Below, piece by piece: positions 25,789 through 34,680 of a stretch of DNA of 50,443 nt. The notes under the pieces are model-generated. The model saw nothing but the letters and a program-made list of their open reading frames with translations. It was not told the DNA's origin and ran no database searches. Positions within the stretch are counted from its first letter, which is position 1; each line of letters begins with the position of its first letter. The position numbers and the translations under genes were made by a program. Source of the DNA: an uncultured Paracoccaceae bacterium (GTDB taxonomy: Bacteria; Pseudomonadota; Alphaproteobacteria; Rhodobacterales; Rhodobacteraceae); contig CAJWHE010000014.1 of NCBI GenBank assembly GCA_913041145.1, positions 1 to 50,443 on the forward strand. Direction: 5' to 3'.

Positions 25789-26861
25789 TAAGGATAGAGA
25801 ATAGAAACTCGTCTTCACGACTTTTTAAGTTTAGTATTCCCATTATATCAGCAGTAGTATCTTTAATATTAGCAGCGATCCCCTTGGCTTTTGCAGGTGC
25901 CAATATTGGGGAGGCTTATTTTGTTATGATAAAAGGTGTGTTTGGGTCTGTCTTTGCAGTATCTGAAATGTTAACTCGTGCTACCCCATTAATTTTTACA
26001 GGGCTGGCTGCAGCAGTCGCTTTTCGTGCAAGGCTATGGAATATAGGTGCAGAAGGACAATTGTACCTTGGTGCTATGGCTGCAGTAGCAATAGGTACTG
26101 GTGTATTAGATATTAATGGATTTTTTTTATTACCCATCATTATTACTTTTGGTTGTTTAATGGGGGCCTTGGGTATGGTTGTACCTATGGCATTAAAAAC
26201 AAGATTTGGTGCTGATGAGGTTGTAACGACACTCCTACTAAATTTTATTATTCTGATATTCCTTCAGATGATGTTAGAGGGTCCGTTGAAAGATCCTATG
26301 GGATTAGGTTGGCCGCAATCTGCTCCTATTCTAGATCAGGGAATGTTACCAACACTTCTAACTAGAATGCGTGTTCATTCTGGATTAATTATAGGGTTAG
26401 TTTTAGCTATAATTTTGCAGATTTTTATTAACCGCTCTATTTGGGGGTTTAAACTTAGGGCGGTAGGAGAGAATATTTTTGCGGCCCGCCATGCTGGTAT
26501 TGGTGTAAATAAATCTTTACTTGGTGTTGCAATTTGTTCTGGAGCACTTGCTGGCCTTGCAGGCGTGAGTGAAGTGATTGGTTTAAAAGGGTATTTGACT
26601 GCAGACTTGTCTCCAGGTTTTGGTTATACTGGTATCGTAGTGGCTATGTTGGCGGGGCTTTCCCCTATCGGAGTAATTGCGGCTGCACTCTTTATAGCTT
26701 CCGTCTTTGTTGGAGCAGATAGTATGAGCCGGGCAATGGGTGTGTCTTCCTATTTAGCTGATTTAGTAGTCGCAATGTCATTAATATGTGTTTTAATTGG
26801 GGGGTTTGTCTCAAACTATAAACTCACTTTTACGAAACAAAAAAAGGTGACAACTAAATGA
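25785..26861 (+). CDS. Nucleoside ABC transporter permease (NupP type)
   Basis: A 358-residue inner-membrane permease of the branched-chain/nucleoside BPD_transp_2 family, about eight to ten helices. The RARLWNIGAEGQLYLGA segment is characteristic of the YufP/NupP branch. It pairs with the next permease. Its start overlaps the ATPase stop by four bases and its stop overlaps the next start by four bases. Confidence 0.93.
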   Translation: MIRIENRNSSSRLFKFSIPIISAVVSLILAAIPLAFAGANIGEAYFVMIKGVFGSVFAVSEMLTRATPLIFTGLAAAVAFRARLWNIGAEGQLYLGAMAAVAIGTGVLDINGFFLLPIIITFGCLMGALGMVVPMALKTRFGADEVVTTLLLNFIILIFLQMMLEGPLKDPMGLGWPQSAPILDQGMLPTLLTRMRVHSGLIIGLVLAIILQIFINRSIWGFKLRAVGENIFAARHAGIGVNKSLLGVAICSGALAGLAGVSEVIGLKGYLTADLSPGFGYTGIVVAMLAGLSPIGVIAAALFIASVFVGADSMSRAMGVSSYLADLVVAMSLICVLIGGFVSNYKLTFTKQKKVTTK

Positions 26862-27802
26862 TTGATATTCTCCAAATTCTCATTAGTGAATCTTTTTGGG
26901 CCGCGTCGTTGAGAATATCAACACCATTAATTTTTGGAGTACTTGGCGCTTTGTTGTGTGAGAAATCTGGTGTCTTAAATCTTGGGATAGAAGGAATTTT
27001 TGTGGCTGGAGCTATGTCTGGCTGGCTGGCCGTTTGGCTGGGAGCTGGTCTAATTGGGGGAGTAATTGTGGCCGGGTTGGCTGGAGCATTTTTTGGTTTA
27101 ATACACGCTATTTTGACCGTACCTTTAGGTTTATCCCAACACGTCTCCGGTTTAGGTGTAACATTGTTTGCAACCTCCTTAAGTTACTTTATTTATAGAA
27201 CGGCTTTGCCCAACGTGTCATCACCTCCTAGGATCGAACCCTTTCGTCCGATTGATATTCCCATTATTTCTGACATACCCTTCCTTGGAGAAATAATGGG
27301 TCAACAGACAGCTATGACTTGGTTGGCATTGCTAATGGTTTTTATTGTTTGGTTTGTTCTTTATAAAACTCCTTTGGGAATTGCCATTCAGGCTGTTGGG
27401 GACAACCCTAACTCTGTCGATGCGCAAGGCTTATCAGTTTATGGCTTAAGAATTGGATCTGTTGTTGCTGGATCAGCTTTAATGGGGGTTGGGGGAGCTT
27501 TCTTGACGATGTCGGCTTTTGACGCCTTCTTTTTTGGAATGGTTAACGGTCGGGGGTGGGTTTGTATTGCATTGGTAATCTTCGCTAGCTGGAAGCCTGG
27601 GAAGGCTTTGCTAGGAGCTGTATTATTTGGCGCCTTTGATGCTTTACAAGTCCGTCTTCAGACTGAGGTCGGGGCGTTTGTCCCTGGACAAATTTTCTTA
27701 ATGGCTCCTTATGTTTTGTCAATTTTTGCTCTTATGATTGCTGCACGAAAAGCTGATTATCCGCGAGCTCTTTTGACTCCATGGTTTAAAGGTGAAAGGT
27801 AA
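26858..27802 (+). CDS. Nucleoside ABC transporter permease (NupQ type)
   Basis: A 314-residue partner permease, about eight helices, with the family segment GVLNLGIEGIFVAGA near the N-terminus and a GDNPNSVDAQGLSV cytoplasmic loop near the middle. ATGA overlap with NupP. The cytosine deaminase ATG begins four bases after its stop. Confidence 0.93.
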   Translation: MIDILQILISESFWAASLRISTPLIFGVLGALLCEKSGVLNLGIEGIFVAGAMSGWLAVWLGAGLIGGVIVAGLAGAFFGLIHAILTVPLGLSQHVSGLGVTLFATSLSYFIYRTALPNVSSPPRIEPFRPIDIPIISDIPFLGEIMGQQTAMTWLALLMVFIVWFVLYKTPLGIAIQAVGDNPNSVDAQGLSVYGLRIGSVVAGSALMGVGGAFLTMSAFDAFFFGMVNGRGWVCIALVIFASWKPGKALLGAVLFGAFDALQVRLQTEVGAFVPGQIFLMAPYVLSIFALMIAARKADYPRALLTPWFKGER

Positions 27803-27806
27803 TTAT

Positions 27807-29096
27807 ATGACAAACTTTGATTTAATTGTTAAAAATGCAACACTTCCAGACGGTCGTTGCGGGATGGATATCTTATGTAAAGATGGATTTATCTCCGATA
27901 TCGGCTTGAATATCGATGCTGAGGCAAATCAGGTTATCGATGCAGAGGGTTACTTAGTCTCACCACCTTTTATAGATCCCCACTTTCATATGGATGCAAC
28001 TCTGTCACTAGGTACTCCGAGACTTAATGTTTCAGGTACTTTACTTGAGGGCATAGAACTGTGGGGTGAACTTAAGCCTGTTCAATCGATTGATGATATT
28101 ATTCAAAGGGCTCTAAAGTACTGTGATCTGGCGATCTCGATGGGAATTGGTGCAATTCGAAGTCATGTAGATATTTGTGATAATGAATTAAAGGGTGTTG
28201 AAGCGTTACTTGAAGTGCGTAAAGCTGTGGCGCCATATCTTGATCTTCAATTAGTAGCTTTTCCACAAGATGGGCTTTTTCGATCTTCTTCAGCGGTGGG
28301 AAACCTCAATAGAGCCCTGGATATGGGTGTTGAGATCGTTGGAGGTATCCCGCATTTTGAGCGTACAATGGATGATGGAACTGAGTCTGTTAGATACCTG
28401 TGTGAGCTAGCAGCTAAACGTGGGCTAATGGTTGATATGCATTGCGATGAAAGTGATGATCCTATGAGCCGTCACATTGAAGTCTTAGCCTATCATACAA
28501 AAAGGCTTGGTTTGCAGGGGATGGTGACAGGTTCACATTTAACTTCTATGCACTCTATGGATAATTACTATGTTTCCAAACTGATCCCACTAATAGCTGA
28601 GTCTGGGGTTCATGTGATACCTAATCCACTAATAAATATTATGCTTCAAGGGCGCCATGATACTTTTCCAAAAAGGAGAGGGTTAACCAGGGTATCTGAG
28701 TTAAGGAATGCTGGTGCAATGATCGGTTTTGGATCTGACTGTATGATGGACCCTTGGTACTCGTTAGGGAAAGCTGATATGTTGGAGGTTGCTGCTATGG
28801 GCTTACATGTGGGTCAATTGTCTAGTCGTGCAGACATGGAGTGGTGCTTTGATGCGGTGACTGTAAATTCTGCAAAAATAATGGGATTTGAAAGTTATGA
28901 ATTACAAAAAAATGGTAGGGCAAATATGGTTTTGCTACAGGCAAGAAATAAAATTGAAGCCCTAAGATTAAAGGCAAATCGGCTGTTAGTTATCCGTGGT
29001 GGAAAACTAATTGCTCAAAACGATCCTGTAACATCAAAACTGTTTATGGAGGGAAGGCCAACCTCTATTAACTCGGCTGATTATGAGCCATCGTAG
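27807..29096 (+). CDS. codA: Cytosine deaminase
   Basis: A metal-dependent amidohydrolase that converts cytosine to uracil and ammonia. The 429-residue product has H59 and H61 (DPHFHMD), Q154 (FPQDG), H212, E215 (HCDESDD), H244 (GSHLTSM) and D311 (GSDCMMDPW), all offset by two from the E. coli CodA residues I recall (61, 63, 156, 214, 217, 246, 313). The frame opens at GTG 27792, but ATG 27807 has AAAGG before it and gives the family start. Last gene of the BMP operon, so imported base is deaminated at once. CodA relatives can also act on other ring amines, so substrate is likely but not certain. Confidence 0.92.
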   Translation: MTNFDLIVKNATLPDGRCGMDILCKDGFISDIGLNIDAEANQVIDAEGYLVSPPFIDPHFHMDATLSLGTPRLNVSGTLLEGIELWGELKPVQSIDDIIQRALKYCDLAISMGIGAIRSHVDICDNELKGVEALLEVRKAVAPYLDLQLVAFPQDGLFRSSSAVGNLNRALDMGVEIVGGIPHFERTMDDGTESVRYLCELAAKRGLMVDMHCDESDDPMSRHIEVLAYHTKRLGLQGMVTGSHLTSMHSMDNYYVSKLIPLIAESGVHVIPNPLINIMLQGRHDTFPKRRGLTRVSELRNAGAMIGFGSDCMMDPWYSLGKADMLEVAAMGLHVGQLSSRADMEWCFDAVTVNSAKIMGFESYELQKNGRANMVLLQARNKIEALRLKANRLLVIRGGKLIAQNDPVTSKLFMEGRPTSINSADYEPS

Positions 29097-29223
29097 CCTA
29101 CTTTTGTTTATTTAAAGTATTATTTGCGATAGTAATATTTGATCTGCACCTTGGTTTTAATAAATAATATGCACTATTAACTTTTGAACCTGCTTTTAAT
29201 TGATAGGAATTAAGGAAATTAAA

Positions 29224-29910
29224 ATGAGAAATTTAGCAATTTTGGCACCCAGACTTACAACTATACCCATAGCCGGTTCGTCTGATAGTTTTCCAGTTCG
29301 AAGAATCTACTGCATTGGGCGTAATTATGCTGATCATACAATAGAAATGGGTGGAAACCCTGATAGAGAGTCGCCATTTTTCTTTCAGAAAAACTCTAAT
29401 AATGCAGATTCCTCAGGAGAGTTTCCTTACCCCACAGAAACAAATGATGTTCACCATGAAGTTGAATTGACTATTGCCCTTAAATCGGGAGGTAAAAATA
29501 TAACAGAAGAAAATGCCAATTCACATATTTTTGGATATGCTGTTAGTTTAGATATGACGCGAAGAGATTTGCAAAGTGAAATGAAAGCAATGCGACGTCC
29601 ATGGGAAATTGGAAAATCTTTTGAAAGATCGGCTCCAATTGGTGAAATAACTCGTGTTGAAGAAGTAGGTTACATAGACAGTGGATTAATTGAACTTAAG
29701 GTAAACGGAAACGTAAAGCAGACTGGAGACCTAAATCAGATGATTTGGAAGGTACCAGAGATTATAGTATATTTATCTAGGTTTTATGACATTGAAGGTG
29801 GAGATTTAATAATGTCTGGAACACCGGCTGGTGTTGGACCTGTCGTTAAGGGAGATCAGTTAGTCGCCAGTGTTAAAGAACTTCCGGATTTAAAGATCTT
29901 AGTGATATAA
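29224..29910 (+). CDS. Fumarylacetoacetate hydrolase-family protein
   Basis: A 228-residue enzyme of the FAH family, whose members hydrolyse or decarboxylate acylpyruvates and similar beta-diketo acids with Mg2+. IYCIGRNYADH, the metal-binding HHEVELTIAL and MSGTPAGVGPV are clear. The size fits single-domain fumarylpyruvate hydrolase/acylpyruvase (YcgM-like) proteins. ATG 29224 follows AAGGA; a TTG at 29200 is less likely. It stands alone between codA (127 bases upstream) and the DmdA-like gene. An A/T-only hairpin overlaps its stop. Specific substrate unknown. Confidence 0.9.
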   Translation: MRNLAILAPRLTTIPIAGSSDSFPVRRIYCIGRNYADHTIEMGGNPDRESPFFFQKNSNNADSSGEFPYPTETNDVHHEVELTIALKSGGKNITEENANSHIFGYAVSLDMTRRDLQSEMKAMRRPWEIGKSFERSAPIGEITRVEEVGYIDSGLIELKVNGNVKQTGDLNQMIWKVPEIIVYLSRFYDIEGGDLIMSGTPAGVGPVVKGDQLVASVKELPDLKILVI

Positions 29911-29935
29911 TAATTTTCTTACTAAAATTATTATA
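29906..29935 (+). terminator. A/T-only hairpin at the end of the FAH-family gene
   Basis: A perfect 12-bp stem (29906-29917 with 29924-29935) and 6-base loop overlap the TAA stop. All pairs are A-T, so stability is modest. It may act as a weak terminator before the DmdA-like gene, which begins 66 bases after the stop. Confidence 0.4.
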
Positions 29936-29976
29936 ATTAAGACTATTTAAACCTATTACAAAAAAGTGAAGTAAAG

Positions 29977-31080
29977 ATGTTTTCTATTTTTCCTACAGCT
30001 AGATTACGACCCTCACCATTCTATAACGCTGTTGTTAAAGAGGGTTTGAAGACCGCAATGGTATACAACCGAATGATTTTACCAGCCAGTTTTGGTAACC
30101 CTGAGGAGGAATACTGGAGGTTAATAAACGGTGTTTCCATGTGGGATGTTGGTGTGGAAAGACAAGTTCAGCTTACGGGAGTTGATGCTGCTAAGTTGGC
30201 TCAAATATTGTCTCCACGAGACCTTTCTAAATGTAAGGTTGGTCAAGGGAAATATGTACCTTTATGCAATCATAAAGGCATTTTAATTAATGACCCTATT
30301 CTCTTGAAATTGGATGAAAACAAGTTTTGGTTTTCTATAGCTGATAGTGATATTTTAACCTGGGCCCAGGCGATAGCTGGAGAGAAAGGTTTAGATGTTC
30401 AGATAATAGAGCCAGATGTTTCTCCACTAGCTGTTCAAGGGCCCAAGTCGGAAGAGGTAGTTGCTTCGATGTTTGGAGATTGGGTCAGAGAGCTCAAATA
30501 TTTTTGGTTTAAAGAAACAGAACTAGAAGGAATTCCTGTTGCAGTTCAAAGGTCTGGTTGGTCTAAGCAAGGTGGCTTTGAAATATACTTGATGGACGGA
30601 AGTAAAGGTACAAAGCTTTGGAATATTGTAAAAGAAGCAGGAAAACCGTATGGAATTGGTCCTGGTTCACCTGGCACACCTGAGCGAACTGAAAGTGGTT
30701 TATTGTCTGTTGGCGGGGATAGTGATTATACAACTAATCCTTTTGAGGTGCGTTTAGGGAAATATATAGATTTACAGATTGCAGATGACGTTGTGGGAAT
30801 CAAAGCTTTAAGAAAAATTGCTTCTGAAGGACCTAAACGTCACCAGTTAGGGTTAATTTTAGAGGGAAAAATAGCAGATCCATTAAAGTTCTCTTGGGAA
30901 GACATTAACCATATGGGTAAAAAAGTGGGAGATATGACTAATTGTGTGTGGTCACCACGTTTGAGTGCTAACATAGGTTATGGCCTACTTTCGGTAAATA
31001 TTAATCCGGGTGATTTAGTAGAAATTGAAAGAGATGGAACAATCGTAAAGGCAAGAGTTGTTGATCTACCATTTATCTAA
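29977..31080 (+). CDS. DmdA-related GcvT-family protein, possible THF-dependent demethylase
   Basis: A 367-residue member of the aminomethyltransferase (GcvT) fold, most like DMSP demethylase DmdA, which passes a methyl group of dimethylsulfoniopropionate to tetrahydrofolate. Shared with DmdA as I remember it: length near 369, an opening RLRPSPF, WDVGVERQV, SPRDLSK, EPDVSPLAVQGP (145-156) and SGWSKQGGFEIY. The segment that reads GCPN-x-IER-x-E-x-GLLSYGNDMT in true DmdA is changed here to GSPGTPERTESGLLSVGGDSD (230-250). It may therefore act on another methylated or glycine-betaine-like substrate. ATG 29977 has a weak GAAG. It is a single gene; no dmdB, dmdC or dmdD is nearby. Confidence 0.65.
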   Translation: MFSIFPTARLRPSPFYNAVVKEGLKTAMVYNRMILPASFGNPEEEYWRLINGVSMWDVGVERQVQLTGVDAAKLAQILSPRDLSKCKVGQGKYVPLCNHKGILINDPILLKLDENKFWFSIADSDILTWAQAIAGEKGLDVQIIEPDVSPLAVQGPKSEEVVASMFGDWVRELKYFWFKETELEGIPVAVQRSGWSKQGGFEIYLMDGSKGTKLWNIVKEAGKPYGIGPGSPGTPERTESGLLSVGGDSDYTTNPFEVRLGKYIDLQIADDVVGIKALRKIASEGPKRHQLGLILEGKIADPLKFSWEDINHMGKKVGDMTNCVWSPRLSANIGYGLLSVNINPGDLVEIERDGTIVKARVVDLPFI

Positions 31081-31192
31081 AGTTATTAGTTTAACTACCT
31101 AGCTTTAAATTCTTCCTTGGTTTAACAAAGCCCAAACTTATAGAATTTTTTACCTAAATAGCGTATGATCTTACGTATAGGGAATATTATAA

Positions 31193-32206
31193 ATGATTGT
31201 CTTTGTGACAGTTGGATCAGGTCTTTTTGGTGCTGGTATTGCTTGGGCATTAGGATTAGCTGCACCCTTTATAACTGGACCGGCGCTTGCCGTTGCCTTT
31301 GTATCATTAATGGGCGTTAAGTGTCATATTCCACTTTATTTTAGGAACACAGTTTTTTTAATTATTGGTATCGTTCTTGGATCTGGGGTGACGCCTGATA
31401 TTTTGAAGGAAGCTTTGACTTGGCCTATGAGTATTGTGTTAACTTGCGTTTCCGTAAGCCTTATTATGCTATGTTCAGTTTTTTTATTAGAGGCTTACTT
31501 TCGTATGGACAGAGCTACTTCAATACTAGCATCAAGCCCAGGGCATTTAAGTTTTATATTATCTTTAGGGTCTGAGATCACAGAAAATATTTCTAGCATT
31601 GCAGTAATTCAGACTATCAGAGTGTTTATACTAACATTAGCGGTTCCAATAATTTTATCGTTCTCTGCAGACGGAGAGCTAACGGTGAATCAGATCATTG
31701 TTTCAAAAATTTCTTTAACCCACTTTTTATTTATAATGGTACCTGCAATTTTTGGTGCATTTTTAATGAGTTACTTTAGGTTGCCCGCAGCGTTCTTACT
31801 GAGCGGAATGTTGCTTTCCTCTATCGGTCACGGCTTAGGGGTAACACCTGGTGAATTACCTAGGCCCATATCTTTATTTTGCTTTATTGTTCTAGGGTCA
31901 TTAATTGGATCTAGATTTAGTGGCGTTAGTTTTACGTTATTAAGGAGCCTAGCATTAAGCGGCTTTTTAATAACTTTAATTGGATTAATTATTTCAATAA
32001 TAATTTCTTTTTTAATTCACTTATTAACAGGTATTAATTTTCTTTACGTCATTATCGCTTTAGCTCCTGGTGGGTTCGAAACTATGGTGGCAATGTCTGC
32101 ATTTGTTGGAGCTGACCCAGCATATGTAGCAATTCACCACATAGCTCGAATATTTTTTTTAAGTGCATTAGTTCCTATAGCTCTCGCGCGCAGATTAAAC
32201 CGTTAG
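31193..32206 (+). CDS. AbrB-family (PF05145) inner-membrane protein
   Basis: A 337-residue membrane protein with about ten hydrophobic helices and two related halves, as in the AbrB/ammonia-monooxygenase-annotated family: an N-terminal LGLAAPFITGPALAVAF and the repeat-like FRLPAAFLLSGMLLSSIGH, each with a Pro in the helix. Function is not established; database names citing ammonia monooxygenase are misleading. GGGAA precedes ATG 31193. Its last 12 bases overlap the end of the convergent aminotransferase gene. Confidence 0.8.
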   Translation: MIVFVTVGSGLFGAGIAWALGLAAPFITGPALAVAFVSLMGVKCHIPLYFRNTVFLIIGIVLGSGVTPDILKEALTWPMSIVLTCVSVSLIMLCSVFLLEAYFRMDRATSILASSPGHLSFILSLGSEITENISSIAVIQTIRVFILTLAVPIILSFSADGELTVNQIIVSKISLTHFLFIMVPAIFGAFLMSYFRLPAAFLLSGMLLSSIGHGLGVTPGELPRPISLFCFIVLGSLIGSRFSGVSFTLLRSLALSGFLITLIGLIISIIISFLIHLLTGINFLYVIIALAPGGFETMVAMSAFVGADPAYVAIHHIARIFFLSALVPIALARRLNR

Positions 32207-33553
32207 GGTTTTTAGTCCATCTTCTATTGCGGTTAACACTTGGTCAGTTTCACCTTCAGTGATTATTAATGGAGGAGATAGTAAAACGTTGTGCCCGCCT
32301 ATCCTAACCATTGCGCCAGAGTTAAAAATTTTAGATGAGAGCTTAGCCATGTTATCCGCTCTCATTGGTGTTTTATTCTCTTGATTTGAAACTAGCTCTA
32401 TACCAGCCATCAATCCATGGCCGCCCCTTACATCACCTACTATGGAGTATTTACTTTTTAGAGTTTTTAACCCTTCAAATAATTGCTTACCTCGAATTTT
32501 TGCACTTTTTTGGATTTGTAGCCTTTGGCTTTCCCTTATACAGGCTAGAGCTGCAGCTGCCCCCACAGGATGTGCAGAATAAGTATAACCGTGACCGATG
32601 CTTCCCAATACTGGGTCACCCTGTTCAAATACTTGTGCCACGTTTTCAGAGATCATACATGCACCAAAAGGAAAATAAGCAGAAGTTATACCCTTAGCCA
32701 TCGTCATCATATCAGGTTTAACCCCCCAGTGGCGAGAACCACACCAATCACCGATTCTACCAAAGCCAGTAATCACTTCGTCAGCAATCATTAGGATTCC
32801 ATATTTTGTACAAACATCACGCATTTTTTTCATGAATGATTTATGTGGAACTATAACTCCGCCAGCTCCTTGGATTGGTTCCATTATAAAAGCGGCTATG
32901 GTTTCCGGACCTTGGAATTCTATTTCATCAACTGCTGCCGCTACACAAAGATCGGCTAGGCGCTCAGGATCAGTCTCATTAAACGGGTTGCGATAGGTAT
33001 AAGGGCTTGGAATATGAAAACAGCCAGAAAGTAGTGGTTCATAATTTGTTCGAAACCTACTATTACCATTTACAGACGCCCCACCAAAGTGGGTTCCATG
33101 GTATCCCTTTTTTAAGGATAAAAACTTTGTTCGACCATTAGCACCATTTATTTTATGATATTGGCGAGCTAATCGTAGAGCTGTTTCTACGGAGTCAGAA
33201 CCCCCTGAAGTAAAAAAAGCCCTTCCCATATTCTCTTCATTGAACATTTCGCACAGTTCATAGCTGAGTTCGATAGCTGGTTCATTAGTAGTGCCAGAAA
33301 AGGCAGAGTAATATGGCAATTGGTCCATTTGCTGAATAATGGCTTTTTTGATAGGTTCACATGAGTAACCTACGTTTACACACCATAGACCACCAACGCC
33401 GTCTACAACCGTATTTCCATCATAGTCTGTAATTGTGGAGCCTTGTGCCTTTGATATAATGTTAGGAGGGTTCTCTATTGATGTTCCAGGATGTCCCATT
33501 GGATGCCATAAATGACGAGCATTATTTTCTTGCAAAAAGTTAGAGTCTTTCAT
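32195..33553 (-). CDS. Class III omega-aminotransferase
   Basis: A PLP enzyme of 452 residues that moves a terminal amino group from an omega-amino acid or amine to pyruvate or 2-oxoglutarate. Key elements: GSDSVETALRLAR (118-130), YHGTHFGG (151-158), the PLP Asp in ADEVITGFGR (D258) and the Schiff-base lysine K287 (AKGITS). It opens with HLWHPMGHP, common in taurine, beta-alanine and polyamine aminotransferases. GAGGGAA precedes ATG 33553. It is a single gene overlapping the AbrB-family gene tail to tail by 12 bases. The donor amine is not predictable. Confidence 0.92.
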   Translation of the reverse strand: MKDSNFLQENNARHLWHPMGHPGTSIENPPNIISKAQGSTITDYDGNTVVDGVGGLWCVNVGYSCEPIKKAIIQQMDQLPYYSAFSGTTNEPAIELSYELCEMFNEENMGRAFFTSGGSDSVETALRLARQYHKINGANGRTKFLSLKKGYHGTHFGGASVNGNSRFRTNYEPLLSGCFHIPSPYTYRNPFNETDPERLADLCVAAAVDEIEFQGPETIAAFIMEPIQGAGGVIVPHKSFMKKMRDVCTKYGILMIADEVITGFGRIGDWCGSRHWGVKPDMMTMAKGITSAYFPFGACMISENVAQVFEQGDPVLGSIGHGYTYSAHPVGAAAALACIRESQRLQIQKSAKIRGKQLFEGLKTLKSKYSIVGDVRGGHGLMAGIELVSNQENKTPMRADNMAKLSSKIFNSGAMVRIGGHNVLLSPPLIITEGETDQVLTAIEDGLKTLTV

Positions 33554-33714
33554 TTTTCAATTCCCTCTGGTGCTACATTCTAAGTAATAAAGTCAGTTTT
33601 TTTTTATATATTTGCAAGGTTTAAATGAGGACGTGCTTAATACTTGTTAAATTAATATAATAAAATCAGCATTTACTCTTGTTTGGAGTCGTCTGGCATA
33701 TTAAATGCAGTGCT

Positions 33715-34515
33715 ATGAAGAGATGGATCCCATTCTTAAAGTCTAGCCCCACCGTATCTATCGTACGGGTTGTGGGAGTTATTGCGACTGGTGGAAGAGG
33801 GACAAACATCAATGAAGAAACTTTGTCGCCATTATTGGAGAAAGCGTTCGTAAAAGGTAATCCAAAAGCAGTTGCTCTCCTTATCAATTGTCCAGGCGGA
33901 TCGCCTGTGCAATCCTCATTAATAGGATCAAAAATTAAGTATCTTTCTAAAAAACATAAAATACCAGTTTATGCTTTTGTGGAAGATGTGGCAGCTTCAG
34001 GAGGGTACTGGATTGCATGCTGTGCTGATGAAATTTTTGTTGATGATAGTTCGATATTAGGTTCCATTGGAGTAATATCTGCATCCTTTGGCTTTAATCA
34101 GCTTATGGAGAGGCAAGGCATCGAACGAAGAGTTCATACTTCTGGTAAAGATAAATCAATGTTAGACCCGTTTAGACCTGAGCGCTCTAGTGATATAAAG
34201 AGACTAAAGGCGTTACAGGAACAAATCCATCAAACGTTTATTGATCATGTAAGATCTTGTAGGGGGACAAAACTTTCTGATGAAAAGGAGCTGTTTACAG
34301 GAGAAATTTGGATTGGCAAAAGTGCAATTGATGTTGGTTTAGTGGACGGTATTGGACATCTTAAGCCTATTCTGGAAGAAAAATTTGGAAAGAAATTAAA
34401 GGTAAATATGTTTGGCCCTAAAAGGTCTATTTTTCAAAAATTTGGAGCGAAGCTGTTAGCTAATAATATTGAACAACTTAATAATGAAGCTCTTTGGGCT
34501 CGGTTCGGTTTATAA
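33715..34515 (+). CDS. S49 family serine peptidase (SppA/SohB-like)
   Basis: A 266-residue ClpP-fold peptidase that degrades cleaved signal peptides or membrane-protein fragments. The Ser-Lys dyad is S95 (VAASGGYW) and K147 (SGKDKSML); their 52-residue spacing equals that of B. subtilis SppA (S147, K199) as I recall it. There is no clear N-terminal membrane helix, so it is a short SohB/SppA-like form. The open frame begins at TTG 33679, but ATG 33715 gives the usual MKRWIPFLK start; the ribosome-binding site is weak. Its stop abuts the next ATG with no spacer. Confidence 0.9.
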   Translation: MKRWIPFLKSSPTVSIVRVVGVIATGGRGTNINEETLSPLLEKAFVKGNPKAVALLINCPGGSPVQSSLIGSKIKYLSKKHKIPVYAFVEDVAASGGYWIACCADEIFVDDSSILGSIGVISASFGFNQLMERQGIERRVHTSGKDKSMLDPFRPERSSDIKRLKALQEQIHQTFIDHVRSCRGTKLSDEKELFTGEIWIGKSAIDVGLVDGIGHLKPILEEKFGKKLKVNMFGPKRSIFQKFGAKLLANNIEQLNNEALWARFGL

Positions 34516-34680
34516 ATGATCCTAAAAATTGTCTCTTTATTTTTGATTGGAATGGTAGTTTTAGCTATGTTTGGAAAACTAAGAATACCTAAATTGGGTC
34601 AAAAAACAGCAAAACGATGCACTAAATGTGGCACTTATAGAATCGGGAAAGGCCTTTGCCCGTGCGAAAAGATATTATAA
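34516..34680 (+). CDS. 54-residue membrane-anchored zinc-ribbon protein
   Basis: A short gene directly between the S49 peptidase stop and the exchanger start. The peptide begins with one hydrophobic helix (about residues 3-19), then a basic stretch, then four Cys in CTKCG and CPCEK, a zinc-ribbon knuckle pair near the C-terminus. ATG 34516 touches the previous TAA, and its own TAA touches the following TTG. Intact Cys pairs and exact packing make it very probably real. Function unknown; with the peptidase it might be part of membrane protein quality control (inference). Confidence 0.75.
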   Translation: MILKIVSLFLIGMVVLAMFGKLRIPKLGQKTAKRCTKCGTYRIGKGLCPCEKIL

